Assembly: GCF_003751085.1 (NCBI RefSeq)
Contig: NZ_RJJY01000001.1
Location: 3,596,001-3,660,000 of the forward strand
DNA: 64,000 nucleotides
Source of the DNA: Micromonospora sp. Llam0
GTDB taxonomy: Bacteria > Actinomycetota > Actinomycetes > Mycobacteriales > Micromonosporaceae
Direction of reading: 5' to 3'
The translations under genes and the position numbers were made by a program. Below are positions 36,434 through 45,123 of this stretch, piece after piece. Positions within the stretch are counted from its first letter, which is position 1. Each line of letters starts with the position of its first letter. The notes below the pieces were generated by a model. The model worked only from the letters and a program-made list of their open reading frames with translations, had not been told where the DNA came from and ran no database searches.

Positions 36434-36607
36434 CCAGCTCCCTCCGGTTCGACGTACCGGTCGACCCGGCCCGACGATCTGACCTGGTCACCGCTGGTGT
36501 CGCCGACTACCCGGGAAACGCCCGGCGTACCAGCTCACCCGACGGTTCACCCCGCCGGGTGGTGTCGGCCGGGGGCGGTGACAATCGGTCCGGCCGGGCA
36601 CTTGAAC

Positions 36608-36665
36608 CGGGCCGGTCACCGGCCCGTACCCCCGGTGGGGAGCGGGTGCCGCCCTGCCCGCTCCC
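36608..36665. repeat. Two hairpins in the usp-moxR intergenic region
   Basis: Between the divergent usp/mnh and moxR operons are two perfect inverted repeats. CGGGCCGG (36608-36615) pairs with CCGGCCCG (36619-36626) across a 3-nt loop, and GGGAGCGGG (36638-36646) pairs with CCCGCTCCC (36657-36665) across a 10-nt loop. No terminator T-tract follows. They could insulate the two operons or lie in the 5' leader of the usp transcript. Apart from these and the short ORF at 36783, no gene is seen in 36434-36884. Confidence 0.45.
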
Positions 36666-36769
36666 GCGCGGTGCCCGGACCGTCCGTCTACGACCGGGTT
36701 GCCCACGGTGAGCATGGGCGGGTGAGCAGACCACGCCATCCCGTGGATGGCGGACATGCGAAAGATGGA

Positions 36770-36775
36770 TAGCCT
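36770..36775 (+). promoter_or_regulatory. Possible -10 upstream of moxR
   Basis: TAGCCT lies 7 nt before an ATG at 36783 and about 110 nt before moxR. It fits a leaderless-type -10 for the small ORF at 36783-36824 or a start site for the moxR leader. No strong -35 was seen. Confidence 0.35.
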
Positions 36776-36782
36776 GAGAGGC

Positions 36783-36824
36783 ATGTGGGGTCCCTGCGGC
36801 GGGAGACGACGGTCCCCCACCTGA
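36783..36824 (+). CDS. Possible leaderless upstream ORF before moxR
   Basis: A 13-codon ORF (MWGPCGGRRRSPT) starts 7 nt after a TAGCCT, the spacing of leaderless actinobacterial transcripts, and ends 60 nt before moxR. GTGGGG at its start (36785-36790) can pair with CCCCAC near its end (36815-36820). It may be a leader peptide or only the transcript start. Coding is unproven. Confidence 0.3.
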   Translation: MWGPCGGRRRSPT

Positions 36825-36884
36825 CCGACGGCGGGCGGCCGGACCGACCGACCCGCGTGACGCCGTACGACGAGGAGGAGGATC

Positions 36885-37958
36885 GTGACCCAAGACAGCT
36901 GGGACGATCTGGGTGCTCCGATGCCCCATGACGAGTTCCGCGCCGTGTCCGACGCCATCGTGGCCAACATAGAGCAGGTCATAGAGGGCAAAACCGCCAC
37001 GGTTCGGCTGGCACTCGCCGTCCTGCTCGCGGAGGGGCACCTGCTGATCGAGGACGTTCCCGGGGTCGGCAAGACCAAACTCGCCAAGACGTTGGCCAGG
37101 TCGATCGACTGCTCCGTGCGCCGGATCCAGTTCACCCCGGACCTGCTGCCCAGCGATGTGACCGGGGTCAGCGTCTACAACCAGGACAACCACGACTTCG
37201 AGTTCAAGCCGGGCGCGGTCTTCGCCAACCTGGTGGTCGGCGACGAGATCAACCGGGCGTCGCCGAAGACCCAGGCCGCGCTGCTCGAATGCATGGAGGA
37301 GCGGCAGGTCACCGTCGACGGCACCACCTACGAGCTGCGGACGCCGTTCATGGTGATCGCCACCCAGAACCCGATCGAGATGGAAGGCACCTACCCGCTG
37401 CCGGAGGCGCAGCGGGACCGGTTCACCGCCCGGATCGCGATGGGCTACCCCGATCCGAGCGCCGAGCTGGCGATGCTCGACGGGCACGGCGCGGCGGACC
37501 CGGTGCACCAGCTGCAGCCGGTCTCCGACGCGGCCGGGGTACGGCGGTTGATCGCCACCGTCCGGGAGGTGCACGTCGCCGACCCGGTCAAGCAGTACGC
37601 GGTGGACCTGGTGACCGCGACCCGCGAGTCCCCGGAGCTGCGGCTCGGTGCCTCGCCCCGGTCGACCCTGCAGCTGCTGCGCACCGCCCGCGCGGTCGCC
37701 GCACTGGAGGGCCGCGACTACGTGCTCCCGGACGATCTGCAGGCGCTCGCCGTTCCGGTGCTGGCCCACCGGCTGATCCCGACCGCCGAGGCCCAGCTGG
37801 CCCGGCGGACCACCGACGCGATCATCGCCGAGCTGGTGCACCGGATGCCGTTGCCCCACGAACGGCAACGGCCGGCCGCTGCGGCGTACGACGGCCGCCA
37901 GTTCGGCCCGGCCGACGGCGCGGTGGCGGCGGTCCCCTTCGAGCCGCGAGGGCGTTGA
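36885..37958 (+). CDS. MoxR-type AAA+ ATPase
   Basis: A 357-aa AAA+ ATPase of the MoxR family. It has Walker A IEDVPGVGKTKLAKTLA (about residues 53-69), Walker B VVGDEINRASPKTQAALLE, and the sensor 1 region FMVIATQNPIEMEGTYPLPEAQRDRF (shortened). MoxR proteins act as chaperones assembling or activating partner complexes, typically VWA, DUF58 and transglutaminase proteins, exactly the genes that follow. The GTG start has an excellent AGGAGGAGGA site 3-4 nt upstream. Confidence 0.94.
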   Translation: MTQDSWDDLGAPMPHDEFRAVSDAIVANIEQVIEGKTATVRLALAVLLAEGHLLIEDVPGVGKTKLAKTLARSIDCSVRRIQFTPDLLPSDVTGVSVYNQDNHDFEFKPGAVFANLVVGDEINRASPKTQAALLECMEERQVTVDGTTYELRTPFMVIATQNPIEMEGTYPLPEAQRDRFTARIAMGYPDPSAELAMLDGHGAADPVHQLQPVSDAAGVRRLIATVREVHVADPVKQYAVDLVTATRESPELRLGASPRSTLQLLRTARAVAALEGRDYVLPDDLQALAVPVLAHRLIPTAEAQLARRTTDAIIAELVHRMPLPHERQRPAAAAYDGRQFGPADGAVAAVPFEPRGR

Positions 37959-37961
37959 CCG

Positions 37962-39260
37962 ATGCGGGCGGCGCTGCGCGGCCTCACCACCCGCGGCCGG
38001 TCGTTCCTGGCCGCCGGCGCGGCGGCGGTCGTCTCGGCGCTGGTCCTCGGCGAGAAGGACCTGCTGCGGGTCGCCATCCTGCTGGCCGTCCTGCCGCTGC
38101 TGGCCGCCCTGTACGTGGGCCGCAGCCGGTACAAGCTGGCCTGCACCCGCTCGCTGGAGCCGCACCGCGTCCCGGTCGGCTCCAACGCCCGGGTGGTGCT
38201 GCGGCTGCAGAACCTGTCCCGGCTACCCACCGGCACCCTGCTGCTGGAGGACCGGCTGCCGTACGCGCTGGGCAGCCGGCCCCGGGTGGTGCTGGAGCGG
38301 CTCGGTGCCCAGCAGGCCAGTTCGGTGGCGTACACGGTGCGGGCCGAGGTCCGTGGCCGCTACGAGGTCGGCCCGCTGGTGGTCCGGCTCACCGACCCGT
38401 TCGGCCTGTGCGAGCTGACCCGGGCCTTCCCCAGCGTCGACCGGCTCACGGTCATCCCGCAGGTCACCGCGCTGCCGTCGGTCCGACTCGCCGGCGAGTA
38501 CGCCGGATCCGGGGACAGCCGGGCCCGGTCGGTGGCGGTGCACGGCGACGACGACTCCGCCACCCGCGAGTACCGCCGCGGTGACGACCTGCGCCGGGTG
38601 CACTGGAAGTCGACCGCCCGCACCGGTGAGCTGATGGTGCGCAGGGAAGAGCAGCCGTGGGAGACCCGGGCGACCGTGGTGCTCGACACCCGGGCGTACG
38701 CGCACCGTGGCGAGGGCCCGACGGCGAGCTTCGAGTGGGCGGTGGCGGCGGCGGCGAGCATCGCCGTGCACTTCCGGTCGAACGGCTACCGGCTGCGGCT
38801 GGTCACCGACACCGGCATCGACGCCGACGCCACCGAGGCCGACGGGGACGGACTGCTGCTCGACCGGCTGGCCGACGTCACCGCCAGCCAGCGCAGCGAC
38901 ATCGCCACCCTGGTCGATCAGGTACGCCGCCGCTCGGACAGTTCACTGGTGGTGGCGTTGTTCGGGGCGCTCACCCCGACCGAGGCGGAGCTGCTGGCCG
39001 GGCTACGGGGCAACCGGTCGACCTGCGTCGGCCTGCTGATCGACAGCTCGACCTGGATGAATCTGAGCCCGGACGAGCGGGCCGAGGCCGACCGGGCGCA
39101 CGGTGCCGCCGCGTTGTCGCTGCTGCAGAGCGGCTGGCGGGTGATCGGAGTGAACCACGGTGACCAGTTGCCGTCGCTGTGGCCGCAGCTCGCCCGGGGT
39201 TCCCAGGGCTTCGCCTGGCGGGCCGCGCTGGCCGAGACGATAGCCGGAGGAGTGAATTGA
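37962..39260 (+). CDS. DUF58 domain protein
   Basis: A 432-aa protein with two membrane helices near the N-terminus (about 15-55). A beta-rich middle region follows, then the DUF58 signature (REYRRGDDLRRVHWKSTARTGELMVRREEQ, shortened). DUF58 folds resemble von Willebrand A domains and serve as MoxR partners. It begins 3 bp after moxR, and its stop overlaps the following start (TTGA), so the three genes form one operon. The molecular role is not established. Confidence 0.9.
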   Translation: MRAALRGLTTRGRSFLAAGAAAVVSALVLGEKDLLRVAILLAVLPLLAALYVGRSRYKLACTRSLEPHRVPVGSNARVVLRLQNLSRLPTGTLLLEDRLPYALGSRPRVVLERLGAQQASSVAYTVRAEVRGRYEVGPLVVRLTDPFGLCELTRAFPSVDRLTVIPQVTALPSVRLAGEYAGSGDSRARSVAVHGDDDSATREYRRGDDLRRVHWKSTARTGELMVRREEQPWETRATVVLDTRAYAHRGEGPTASFEWAVAAAASIAVHFRSNGYRLRLVTDTGIDADATEADGDGLLLDRLADVTASQRSDIATLVDQVRRRSDSSLVVALFGALTPTEAELLAGLRGNRSTCVGLLIDSSTWMNLSPDERAEADRAHGAAALSLLQSGWRVIGVNHGDQLPSLWPQLARGSQGFAWRAALAETIAGGVN

Positions 39261-41764
39261 CCACCCGCAGACACCTCGGTCTGGTCGCGGCGGCAGCCAC
39301 CCTGATGGCGGCCGCGCCGATGGCCACCATCTTCCAGGACTGGACCTGGCTGGTGCAGTGCGCCATCACCGTGACCATGATCGGTGGCGCCGGGATGCTG
39401 GTCCGGTCGTTGCGGGCTCCCGGATGGCTGCACCCGGTGGCCATGATCGGCGCGCTGCTCCTCGCCCTGACCTGGCTGTTCCCCAGCGGCGACGAGTTCC
39501 TCGCGGTACTGCCGTCGCCGGCGACGATCGGCCACTTCGGTGCGCTGCTGGCCCAGTCGGCGCAGGACGTGCACACGTACGGCGTACCGGTGCCCGACGG
39601 CGACGCGCTGCTGTTCATCACCGCGCTGGGGATCGGTTCGGTCGCGGTCGTCGTCGACGTGCTCACGGTGACCCTGCGCCGGCCGGCGCTGGCCGGCCTG
39701 CCGATGCTGGCGATCTACTCGGTGCCGGTGGCGATCTACGTCGACAGCGTCCCGGCGGCGCCGTTCGTGGTCGGCGCGGTCGGCTACCTGTGGCTGCTGA
39801 TGGCCGACAACGTCGACCGGGTCCGCCGGTTCGGCCGCCGGTTCACCGGCGACGGCCGGGACGTCGACGTGTGGGAGCCGTCGCCGCTGGCCGCCGCCGG
39901 TCGCCGGCTCGCCGTGCTCGGGGTGGTCATCGCGGTGCTGATCCCGCTGACCATCCCCGGCATGACGTCCGGGCTGCTGACCAACCTCAGCGGCGGCGGG
40001 ACCGGCGGCACCGGGCTGGGCAACGGGCCCGGTCAGGTGAACCTGTTCGCGGCGTTGAGCGGCCAGCTCAACCAGAGCGAGGTCACCGAGATGATCCGGG
40101 TGACGACCAACGACCCGAGCCCGGCGTACCTGCGGATCGGCATCGCCGACGAACTGCGCGAGGACGGTTTCGCCAGTCGTCCGCCACGGGGGCGGCCGGA
40201 CTCGGCCCGGTCGCTGCCCGACCCGCGGACCGACCCGGACATCCGCAACACCGGGGTCAGCCACGACGCGTACCAGGCGACCGTCGAGGTCACCGGGAAC
40301 TTCAACATGGCGTTGCTGCCGACCTACGCGGTGCCGGTGCAGATGCGCGACGTGGACGGCAACTGGGCGTACGACCGCACCGCGCAGATCGTCTTCTCCG
40401 GCCGGTCCCGGGCCCGCAACATGACCTACGGATTCGAGTACGTCCGCACCAGCTACACCCCGGGGGCGCTGCGCCGGTCCCAGCCGCTGCCGGCCGACGA
40501 CGACCTCCGGCAGGCGTTCACCGCGGTGCCGCAGGTGCCGCAGGTGACCCAGCTGGTCGGGGAGCTGACCGCTGGCGCGCGCAGCGACTACGACCGGGTG
40601 CTGGCCATCTACGAGCACTTCTCCCGGGACAACGGTTTCACCTACAGCCTGGCCACCGAGGGCGGCACGGCCAGCCAGGACATCGTCAACTTCCTCGACA
40701 ACAGGGTCGGTTTCTGCCAGCAGTACGCCGCCGCGATGGCGTGGCTGGTCCGCGCGGCGGACGTGCCGGCCCGGGTGGCGTTCGGTTTCACCAACGGCTC
40801 CCGGCGGCAGGAGAACACGTACACACTGACCAACCTGAACCTGCACGCGTGGACCGAGGTCTACTTCGACGGGCTCGGCTGGGTGCCGTTCGACCCGACC
40901 CCGGCGGCGAGCATCCCCGGCTCGGTGCGCTCCGAGTGGGCACCGGACGTGGACGCCCCGCCGGATGCCGGGCCGAGCGCCGGGCCGAGCGCGGCTCCGT
41001 CCGCCGCGCCGTCGGCGGGGCCGCTGCCGCAGACCGGGCCGGACCAGCTCGACCCGGGTGCGCTGGGTGCCGGATCCGCCGCCGACTCCACCGCCGGGCC
41101 CCGTTGGCCGTGGTGGACCCTCGCTGGTGTGATCGCGGTGCTCGTGCTGGCGGCCCTGCCGGCGGCCCGGCGCGCGACGGTACGCCGTCGGCGGCTGGCC
41201 CGTGTGGTGGCTCCGCTGACCCCGGCGGGCACCGACCCGACGGACGCGTCGGGTGCCGGCTCCCCCGCCGCGAGCGGGGCCACTGCCGGTGCCGCCCCGC
41301 TGATGACGGTCACCGGTGCCGACGCCGGGGCCGCCCGGCAGCATGCGCACGCCGTCTGGAGCGAACTGGTCGACACCCTGGTCGACCTGCGGATGCCGGT
41401 CGACCGGTCGGAGACGCCGCGGGCGACGGCGGGGCGGCTGGCCGCTCTGGAGTCGGTCCACGGTGCGGCGGCCGACGCGGTCCAGCTGCTCAGCCAGGCG
41501 GAGGAGCGGGCCCGGTACGCCCGTCAGCCGGTGCCGGGCGAGCCGCTGGTCGAGGCGTTGGGGCGGGTACGGGCGGCGTTGGCGGCCGGGGTGGGTCGGC
41601 GTACCCGGTTGGCGGCCCGGCTGCTGCCGCTGTCGGTGCTGCTGCGCTGGCGGGACGCGGTCGTCGAGGCGTACAGCCGGGTGTTCTCGGTCGTCGGCCG
41701 GTGGCGCGACGCGGCGGCGCGGTTGAGCCCGCGCCGGCTGTTGGCCAACCGGGCGGGTCGCTGA
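39257..41764 (+). CDS. TgpA-type membrane transglutaminase
   Basis: An 835-aa protein with five or six N-terminal membrane helices (about residues 1-230, the DUF3488/TgpA region) and a large extracytoplasmic transglutaminase-like domain. The catalytic triad is visible: Cys487 in RVGFCQQYA, His530 in NLHAWTEVYFDG and Asp546 in PFDPTP. A Pro/Ala/Ser-rich linker leads to another membrane helix (about 620-640, WTLAGVIAVLVLAALPA) and a cytoplasmic DUF4129 domain. The start is TTG at 39257 with GGAGG 6 nt upstream. The substrate is unknown; cell-surface protein modification is likely. Confidence 0.92.
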   Translation: MTTRRHLGLVAAAATLMAAAPMATIFQDWTWLVQCAITVTMIGGAGMLVRSLRAPGWLHPVAMIGALLLALTWLFPSGDEFLAVLPSPATIGHFGALLAQSAQDVHTYGVPVPDGDALLFITALGIGSVAVVVDVLTVTLRRPALAGLPMLAIYSVPVAIYVDSVPAAPFVVGAVGYLWLLMADNVDRVRRFGRRFTGDGRDVDVWEPSPLAAAGRRLAVLGVVIAVLIPLTIPGMTSGLLTNLSGGGTGGTGLGNGPGQVNLFAALSGQLNQSEVTEMIRVTTNDPSPAYLRIGIADELREDGFASRPPRGRPDSARSLPDPRTDPDIRNTGVSHDAYQATVEVTGNFNMALLPTYAVPVQMRDVDGNWAYDRTAQIVFSGRSRARNMTYGFEYVRTSYTPGALRRSQPLPADDDLRQAFTAVPQVPQVTQLVGELTAGARSDYDRVLAIYEHFSRDNGFTYSLATEGGTASQDIVNFLDNRVGFCQQYAAAMAWLVRAADVPARVAFGFTNGSRRQENTYTLTNLNLHAWTEVYFDGLGWVPFDPTPAASIPGSVRSEWAPDVDAPPDAGPSAGPSAAPSAAPSAGPLPQTGPDQLDPGALGAGSAADSTAGPRWPWWTLAGVIAVLVLAALPAARRATVRRRRLARVVAPLTPAGTDPTDASGAGSPAASGATAGAAPLMTVTGADAGAARQHAHAVWSELVDTLVDLRMPVDRSETPRATAGRLAALESVHGAAADAVQLLSQAEERARYARQPVPGEPLVEALGRVRAALAAGVGRRTRLAARLLPLSVLLRWRDAVVEAYSRVFSVVGRWRDAAARLSPRRLLANRAGR

Positions 41765-41782
41765 CCCGTCCCGGTTCTGCGG

Positions 41783-41833
41783 ACAGACCGGTCTGTCGAG
41801 GCACCGACCGGTCTGTCGAGTCACACCGACCGG
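41783..41833. repeat. Palindromic direct repeats after the transglutaminase gene
   Basis: ACAGACCGGTCTGT (41783-41796) is a perfect 14-bp palindrome. GACCGGTCTGTCGAG occurs twice at an exact 20-bp period (41786-41800 and 41806-41820), and a shorter GACCGG is at 41828. Such tandem palindromes look like operator half-sites, but the next gene on the plus strand is far away. The function is unknown. The rest of 41834-41998 shows nothing convincing. Confidence 0.5.
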
Positions 41834-41998
41834 GGTTTCCGCGAAACCGCCACCTCGGGCCGACACAGCGGGCATAATCGCCCACGTGCCGGGACGCACG
41901 ATCGCAGCGCGGTCAGTCAAGCAGCACGGTCGGTCGACGAGATCCGCGGCCGGCCGCCGCTGTCCGGCGTGGCGGGCCGGCAGGTGGGCACGACGCGA

Positions 41999-42024
41999 CC
42001 GCCCGGTCATGCCAGACCGGGCGG
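41999..42024. terminator. Bidirectional terminator-like hairpin
   Basis: CCGCCCGGTC (41999-42008) and GACCGGGCGG (42015-42024) form a perfect 10-bp stem with a 6-nt loop. It sits between the ends of two convergent genes, the transglutaminase and the DUF3040 protein. There is no U-tract, but GC-rich actinobacterial terminators often lack one. Confidence 0.65.
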
Positions 42025-42043
42025 CTGATGCCCGCCGGCTAGG

Positions 42044-42430
42044 TCAGCGGTGGCCCTCCGGCCGCTGGCGCCAGCGCTCGTCCAGCCGGTCGATCAGCGA
42101 TGACCGTCGCCCGCTGCGGGTCTTCCGACGCGTGGTCCCGCCGACCACCCGCAGATCGGGCGAGTTCGACTTGCGCTGGGACTGCATGGCGAACGCCGCT
42201 GCCCCGAGCATGACCACGAAGCCGGCCACACCGAGCAGCGGCACTTTGCTCACTGTGCCGTAAACGACCAGGGCAAGGCCAATGATGATCACACCGGCAG
42301 CGACGAGCAGGCGACGCCGCGCGTGGAAACGCGGGTCGCTGGCGCGCACGGCCGAGGCGAATTTGGGGTCCTCGGCAAGCGACCGCTCGATCTGCTCGAA
42401 CAGCCGCTGCTCGTGCTCCGAGAGCGGCAC
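42044..42430 (-). CDS. DUF3040 membrane protein
   Basis: A 128-aa protein of the actinobacterial DUF3040 family. It has the typical N-terminus MPLSEHEQRLFEQIERSLAE, two adjacent membrane helices (about 43-62 and 64-84) and a basic C-terminal tail. The function is unknown. In several actinobacteria the family is encoded near the division cluster or SOS genes. Upstream, 42431-42712 holds no gene I can support. Confidence 0.85.
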   Translation of the reverse strand: MPLSEHEQRLFEQIERSLAEDPKFASAVRASDPRFHARRRLLVAAGVIIIGLALVVYGTVSKVPLLGVAGFVVMLGAAAFAMQSQRKSNSPDLRVVGGTTRRKTRSGRRSSLIDRLDERWRQRPEGHR

Positions 42431-42712
42431 GGCACTCCTCCCCGGTCACGTTGGTCAGCCCGGTCGGACCGACAGACCGTGGCAGCCAACCGGCTGCTTA
42501 CCCGCAAGTCTACGAGGGGGGTCGCGGGTCGGAAAGCCGGACGACGGACCGCCTAGGTTGATTTTCCGTCCGGCGGACGTCATCACCTGGTAACAGAGTA
42601 GCCGCCCAACCGGACAGCGCACCGCTACCCGGCCCTCGTCACACCAGGAACTCGATCTTTCTCGCCCGCCGCACCACGAGTTTCACTCCTATAGCCCACC
42701 CAACTGGGCAAA

Positions 42713-43903
42713 TCACTCGGGGTCCGCGCCGGTGGCGATCAGCAGCGGAACGGCCATCTCGACCTCGGTCACTCCACCATGGAAGCCGACCAGCGCGGAG
42801 CCGACCGGGTCGGTCCCGGTAGCCACCACGACGAACCGTTGCTGACAGATCACCACGACGTCACCGATCCGGCCCAGATGATCTGGTGGCACCGGGCCGA
42901 ACCAGCCTTCGGCGATCAGCTCGTCCCGCTCGGCCACCCGGGCCGCCGGACCGAGGACGGCCCGCCATCCGGCAAGCACGTCGCCCACCGCACCCGGCAC
43001 CGGGTGCAGGTAGCGAGCGCGAGGCTCCCCGGCGACCACCCGTACGCCGGCTAGCAGCCGGGGATCGGTGTCCAGGTCGAACCGGTGTCCCGGGCCGGCC
43101 GGAACGTTCAACTGGCCGTGGTCGGCGGTCACCAGCAGCGCCGCGTCCCGGGGCAGACCGGCCAGCACCCGGTCCAGCAGCCGGTCCAGGTCGGCGGCGG
43201 CGGCCCGCCAGGGCAGGGAACCGACCCCGGACAGATGGCCGTGCCGGTCCAGGTCGGGGTGGTAGCCGGAGACCAGCACCGGAGCGTCGTCGGCGGTGAC
43301 CGCGTCGAGCAGCCCGGCGGCGAGAGCGTCGACGTCGGCCGCACCCCGGTACCCGCCGCCCCGGTTGGCGGCGACCGTCAGCCCGCTGCCGGCGAACTCG
43401 GGTCGGCTGACCACGGTGACCGTCACCCCGGCGGCCGCCGCCCGCTCCAGCTGGGTCGGCACCGGCTGCCACCGTCGCGGATCCGGGTCGTCACGCCAGT
43501 CGACGTGGTTGAGCACCCGGTCGGTGCCGGGCACCAGGCTGCGGAAGCCAAGCACGCCGTGCGCCCCGGGTGCGGCACCGGTGCCGAAGCTGACCAGACT
43601 CGTCGGCGTGGTGGACGGGAAACCGGTGGTGAGCCGACGGGCGTACCGGCCGGCGGAGAGCGCGGCCAGCGTCGGGGCGCACTCACCGGCCGCCGGCAAC
43701 TGGTGCCAGCCGAGCCCGTCGACCAGCAGCACGACGACGCGCCGCACCCCGGTGAGCGGCCCGGCGAGGCCGAGCACGTCACTCGCGCCGGGCACCCCGA
43801 GCACCGCCAGGACGCTGGGCAGCACGTCAGCGAGGCTGGCGACGCCGTACTCCGGACGCACCGGGCGCAGCAGCTCCGCAGCCGGCTGGTCCGCCGCTGT
43901 CAC
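42713..43903 (-). CDS. Alkaline phosphatase superfamily phosphodiesterase
   Basis: A 396-aa type I phosphodiesterase/nucleotide pyrophosphatase-like protein. The metal site is built from VVVLLVDGLGWHQL at about residues 57-70, the nucleophile region FPSTTPTSLVSFGTGAAPGAHG (shortened) with Thr, the later HPDLDRHGHLSG and the VTADHGQLNV block. All the Asp/His metal ligands expected for the fold are present. It probably cleaves phosphate diesters or pyrophosphates, substrate unknown. It begins with GTG and overlaps the methyltransferase stop by 4 bp. Confidence 0.88.
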   Translation of the reverse strand: MTAADQPAAELLRPVRPEYGVASLADVLPSVLAVLGVPGASDVLGLAGPLTGVRRVVVLLVDGLGWHQLPAAGECAPTLAALSAGRYARRLTTGFPSTTPTSLVSFGTGAAPGAHGVLGFRSLVPGTDRVLNHVDWRDDPDPRRWQPVPTQLERAAAAGVTVTVVSRPEFAGSGLTVAANRGGGYRGAADVDALAAGLLDAVTADDAPVLVSGYHPDLDRHGHLSGVGSLPWRAAAADLDRLLDRVLAGLPRDAALLVTADHGQLNVPAGPGHRFDLDTDPRLLAGVRVVAGEPRARYLHPVPGAVGDVLAGWRAVLGPAARVAERDELIAEGWFGPVPPDHLGRIGDVVVICQQRFVVVATGTDPVGSALVGFHGGVTEVEMAVPLLIATGADPE

Positions 43904-44646
43904 AGCGGACGCCGGGCGAACAGGTGCAGCTGGGTGGCGAGGTCCCGGTACGGCGGCTGGGCGGCGACGGCGAGCTCCAGGGCGAGCAGGGCCTGCGGGT
44001 CGCCCTCGGCGACGGCCGCCGGCAGCAGGTCGGACAGGACCCGTACCCCGTGGGTCTGCTCGACCCGCAGCCCGGCGGCGGTGAGCAGGTCGACGGCGCG
44101 GTCGGCGTCGTAGCGGCGGCGCAACGTGTCCCGCGCGCCGGCGGTGCCCTGCGGGTCGGCGAGCAGCGCGGCGGCGAGGTCGAGATGCCCGTTGACCGCG
44201 CGGGCCAGCACCGCCGCGGCGCGGCCGGCCACCAGTACGCTGGCCGCCCCGCCCGGGCGCAGCACCGTGGCCAGCGACTCCACCACCCGGGCCGGCTCGT
44301 CGACCACCTCCAGCACCGCGTGGCAGAGCACCAGGTCGGCGCTGGCCGGCGCGATCAGCTCGCCGAGCGCGTCCCCGTCGCCCTGGGCGGCGGTGATCCG
44401 GTCGCCGACCCCGGCGTCGGCGGCCCGGCGGGTGAGCGCGGCCAGCGCGTCGGGGCTGGCGTCGACCACGGTCACCTGGTGTCCGGCCTCGGCCAACGGC
44501 ACCGCGAAGCCACCGGTGCCGCCGCCGACGTCGACGACGGTGAGGCTGCGGTCGGGCTGCCGGTCCAGTTCGTGGCGCAGTACGGACCAGACCACGGCGG
44601 TTCGCGGGCCGGCTGCCTGGCCGGCCGGAATGTGTGTCAGTTCCAC
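43900..44646 (-). CDS. Class I SAM-dependent methyltransferase
   Basis: A 248-aa methyltransferase with motif I VVDVGGGTGGFAVPLAE and the post-I acidic VTVVDASPDALAAL. Motif IV is DLVLCHAVLEVVDEP, followed by LRPGGAASVLV. The sequence resembles the UbiE/SmtA-type families; the substrate cannot be told. It starts with GTG at 44646. The upstream 144 bp are shared with the divergent padR promoter. It is coupled with the phosphodiesterase downstream. Confidence 0.88.
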   Translation of the reverse strand: MELTHIPAGQAAGPRTAVVWSVLRHELDRQPDRSLTVVDVGGGTGGFAVPLAEAGHQVTVVDASPDALAALTRRAADAGVGDRITAAQGDGDALGELIAPASADLVLCHAVLEVVDEPARVVESLATVLRPGGAASVLVAGRAAAVLARAVNGHLDLAAALLADPQGTAGARDTLRRRYDADRAVDLLTAAGLRVEQTHGVRVLSDLLPAAVAEGDPQALLALELAVAAQPPYRDLATQLHLFARRPL

Positions 44647-44753
44647 CCGCGCGAGCCTATCGGCCCGGTCCGGTCCCACTCGGCCCGGTGCGACCCGGCC
44701 TGGTCCGGTGCGGCCAGATCCGGGCGCGCCGGTCGTCGGGTGGTACTCCGTGA

Positions 44754-44783
44754 TTGACGGTATATCGCATTGCGAAGTAGTCT
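44754..44783 (+). promoter_or_regulatory. padR promoter with palindromic operator
   Basis: TTGACG (44754-44759) and TAGTCT (44778-44783) are separated by 18 bp, and the -10 lies 7 nt before the padR GTG, so the transcript is probably leaderless. Between them is the palindrome TCGCATTGCGA (44765-44775). GCGAAG occurs twice (44772-44777 and 44784-44789). PadR-family proteins commonly repress their own promoter at such dyads. Confidence 0.68.
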
Positions 44784-44790
44784 GCGAAGC

Positions 44791-45123
44791 GTGGATACCA
44801 CCCAGCTTCTCAAAGGGGTGCTCGACCTCGCCGTCCTCGCGGTGCTGCAGCACGAGGACGGCTACGGCTACGACATCCTGCGGCGGCTCCGCACCGCCGG
44901 GCTGACCGAGGTCGGCGACGCCTCGGTGTACGGCACGCTGCGCCGACTGTTCCAGGCCGGCCTGCTCACCACCTACGTGGTCCCGTCCGAGGAGGGCCCG
45001 CACCGCAAGTACTACTCGCTCAACGGTGCCGGGCGTGACCAGTTGACCCGCTCCGGCAAGACCTGGCGCAGCTTCGCCACGACGATGGACAACCTACTTG
45101 ACGATCGGGGGGTGGCGGCGTGA
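44791..45123 (+). CDS. PadR family transcriptional regulator
   Basis: A 110-aa winged-helix regulator of the PadR family. It has LLKGVLDLAVLAVLQHEDGYGYDILRRL at the N-terminus (shortened), DASVYGTLRRLFQAGLL in the recognition helix and the wing YYSLNGAGRDQL. It starts at the GTG that follows the -10 by 7 nt, with no ribosome binding site, consistent with leaderless translation. Its stop overlaps the next gene (GTGA), which encodes its usual HAAS-type partner. Confidence 0.93.
   Translation: MDTTQLLKGVLDLAVLAVLQHEDGYGYDILRRLRTAGLTEVGDASVYGTLRRLFQAGLLTTYVVPSEEGPHRKYYSLNGAGRDQLTRSGKTWRSFATTMDNLLDDRGVAA

Noticed and set aside
33200..36772. A long plus-strand frame over mnhA and usp
   Set aside because: Antisense shadow of the Mrp genes with low-complexity composition; no domains.
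41786..41833. Possible CRISPR array
   Set aside because: Only two full copies with a 5-bp interval between 15-bp units; no spacers of proper length.
38918..42010. A minus-strand frame across DUF58 and the transglutaminase
   Set aside because: Shadow of two genes with visible catalytic motifs on the plus strand.
41886..42263. Plus-strand ORF over the DUF3040 gene
   Set aside because: It covers the terminator-like hairpin and shows only shadow-type composition.
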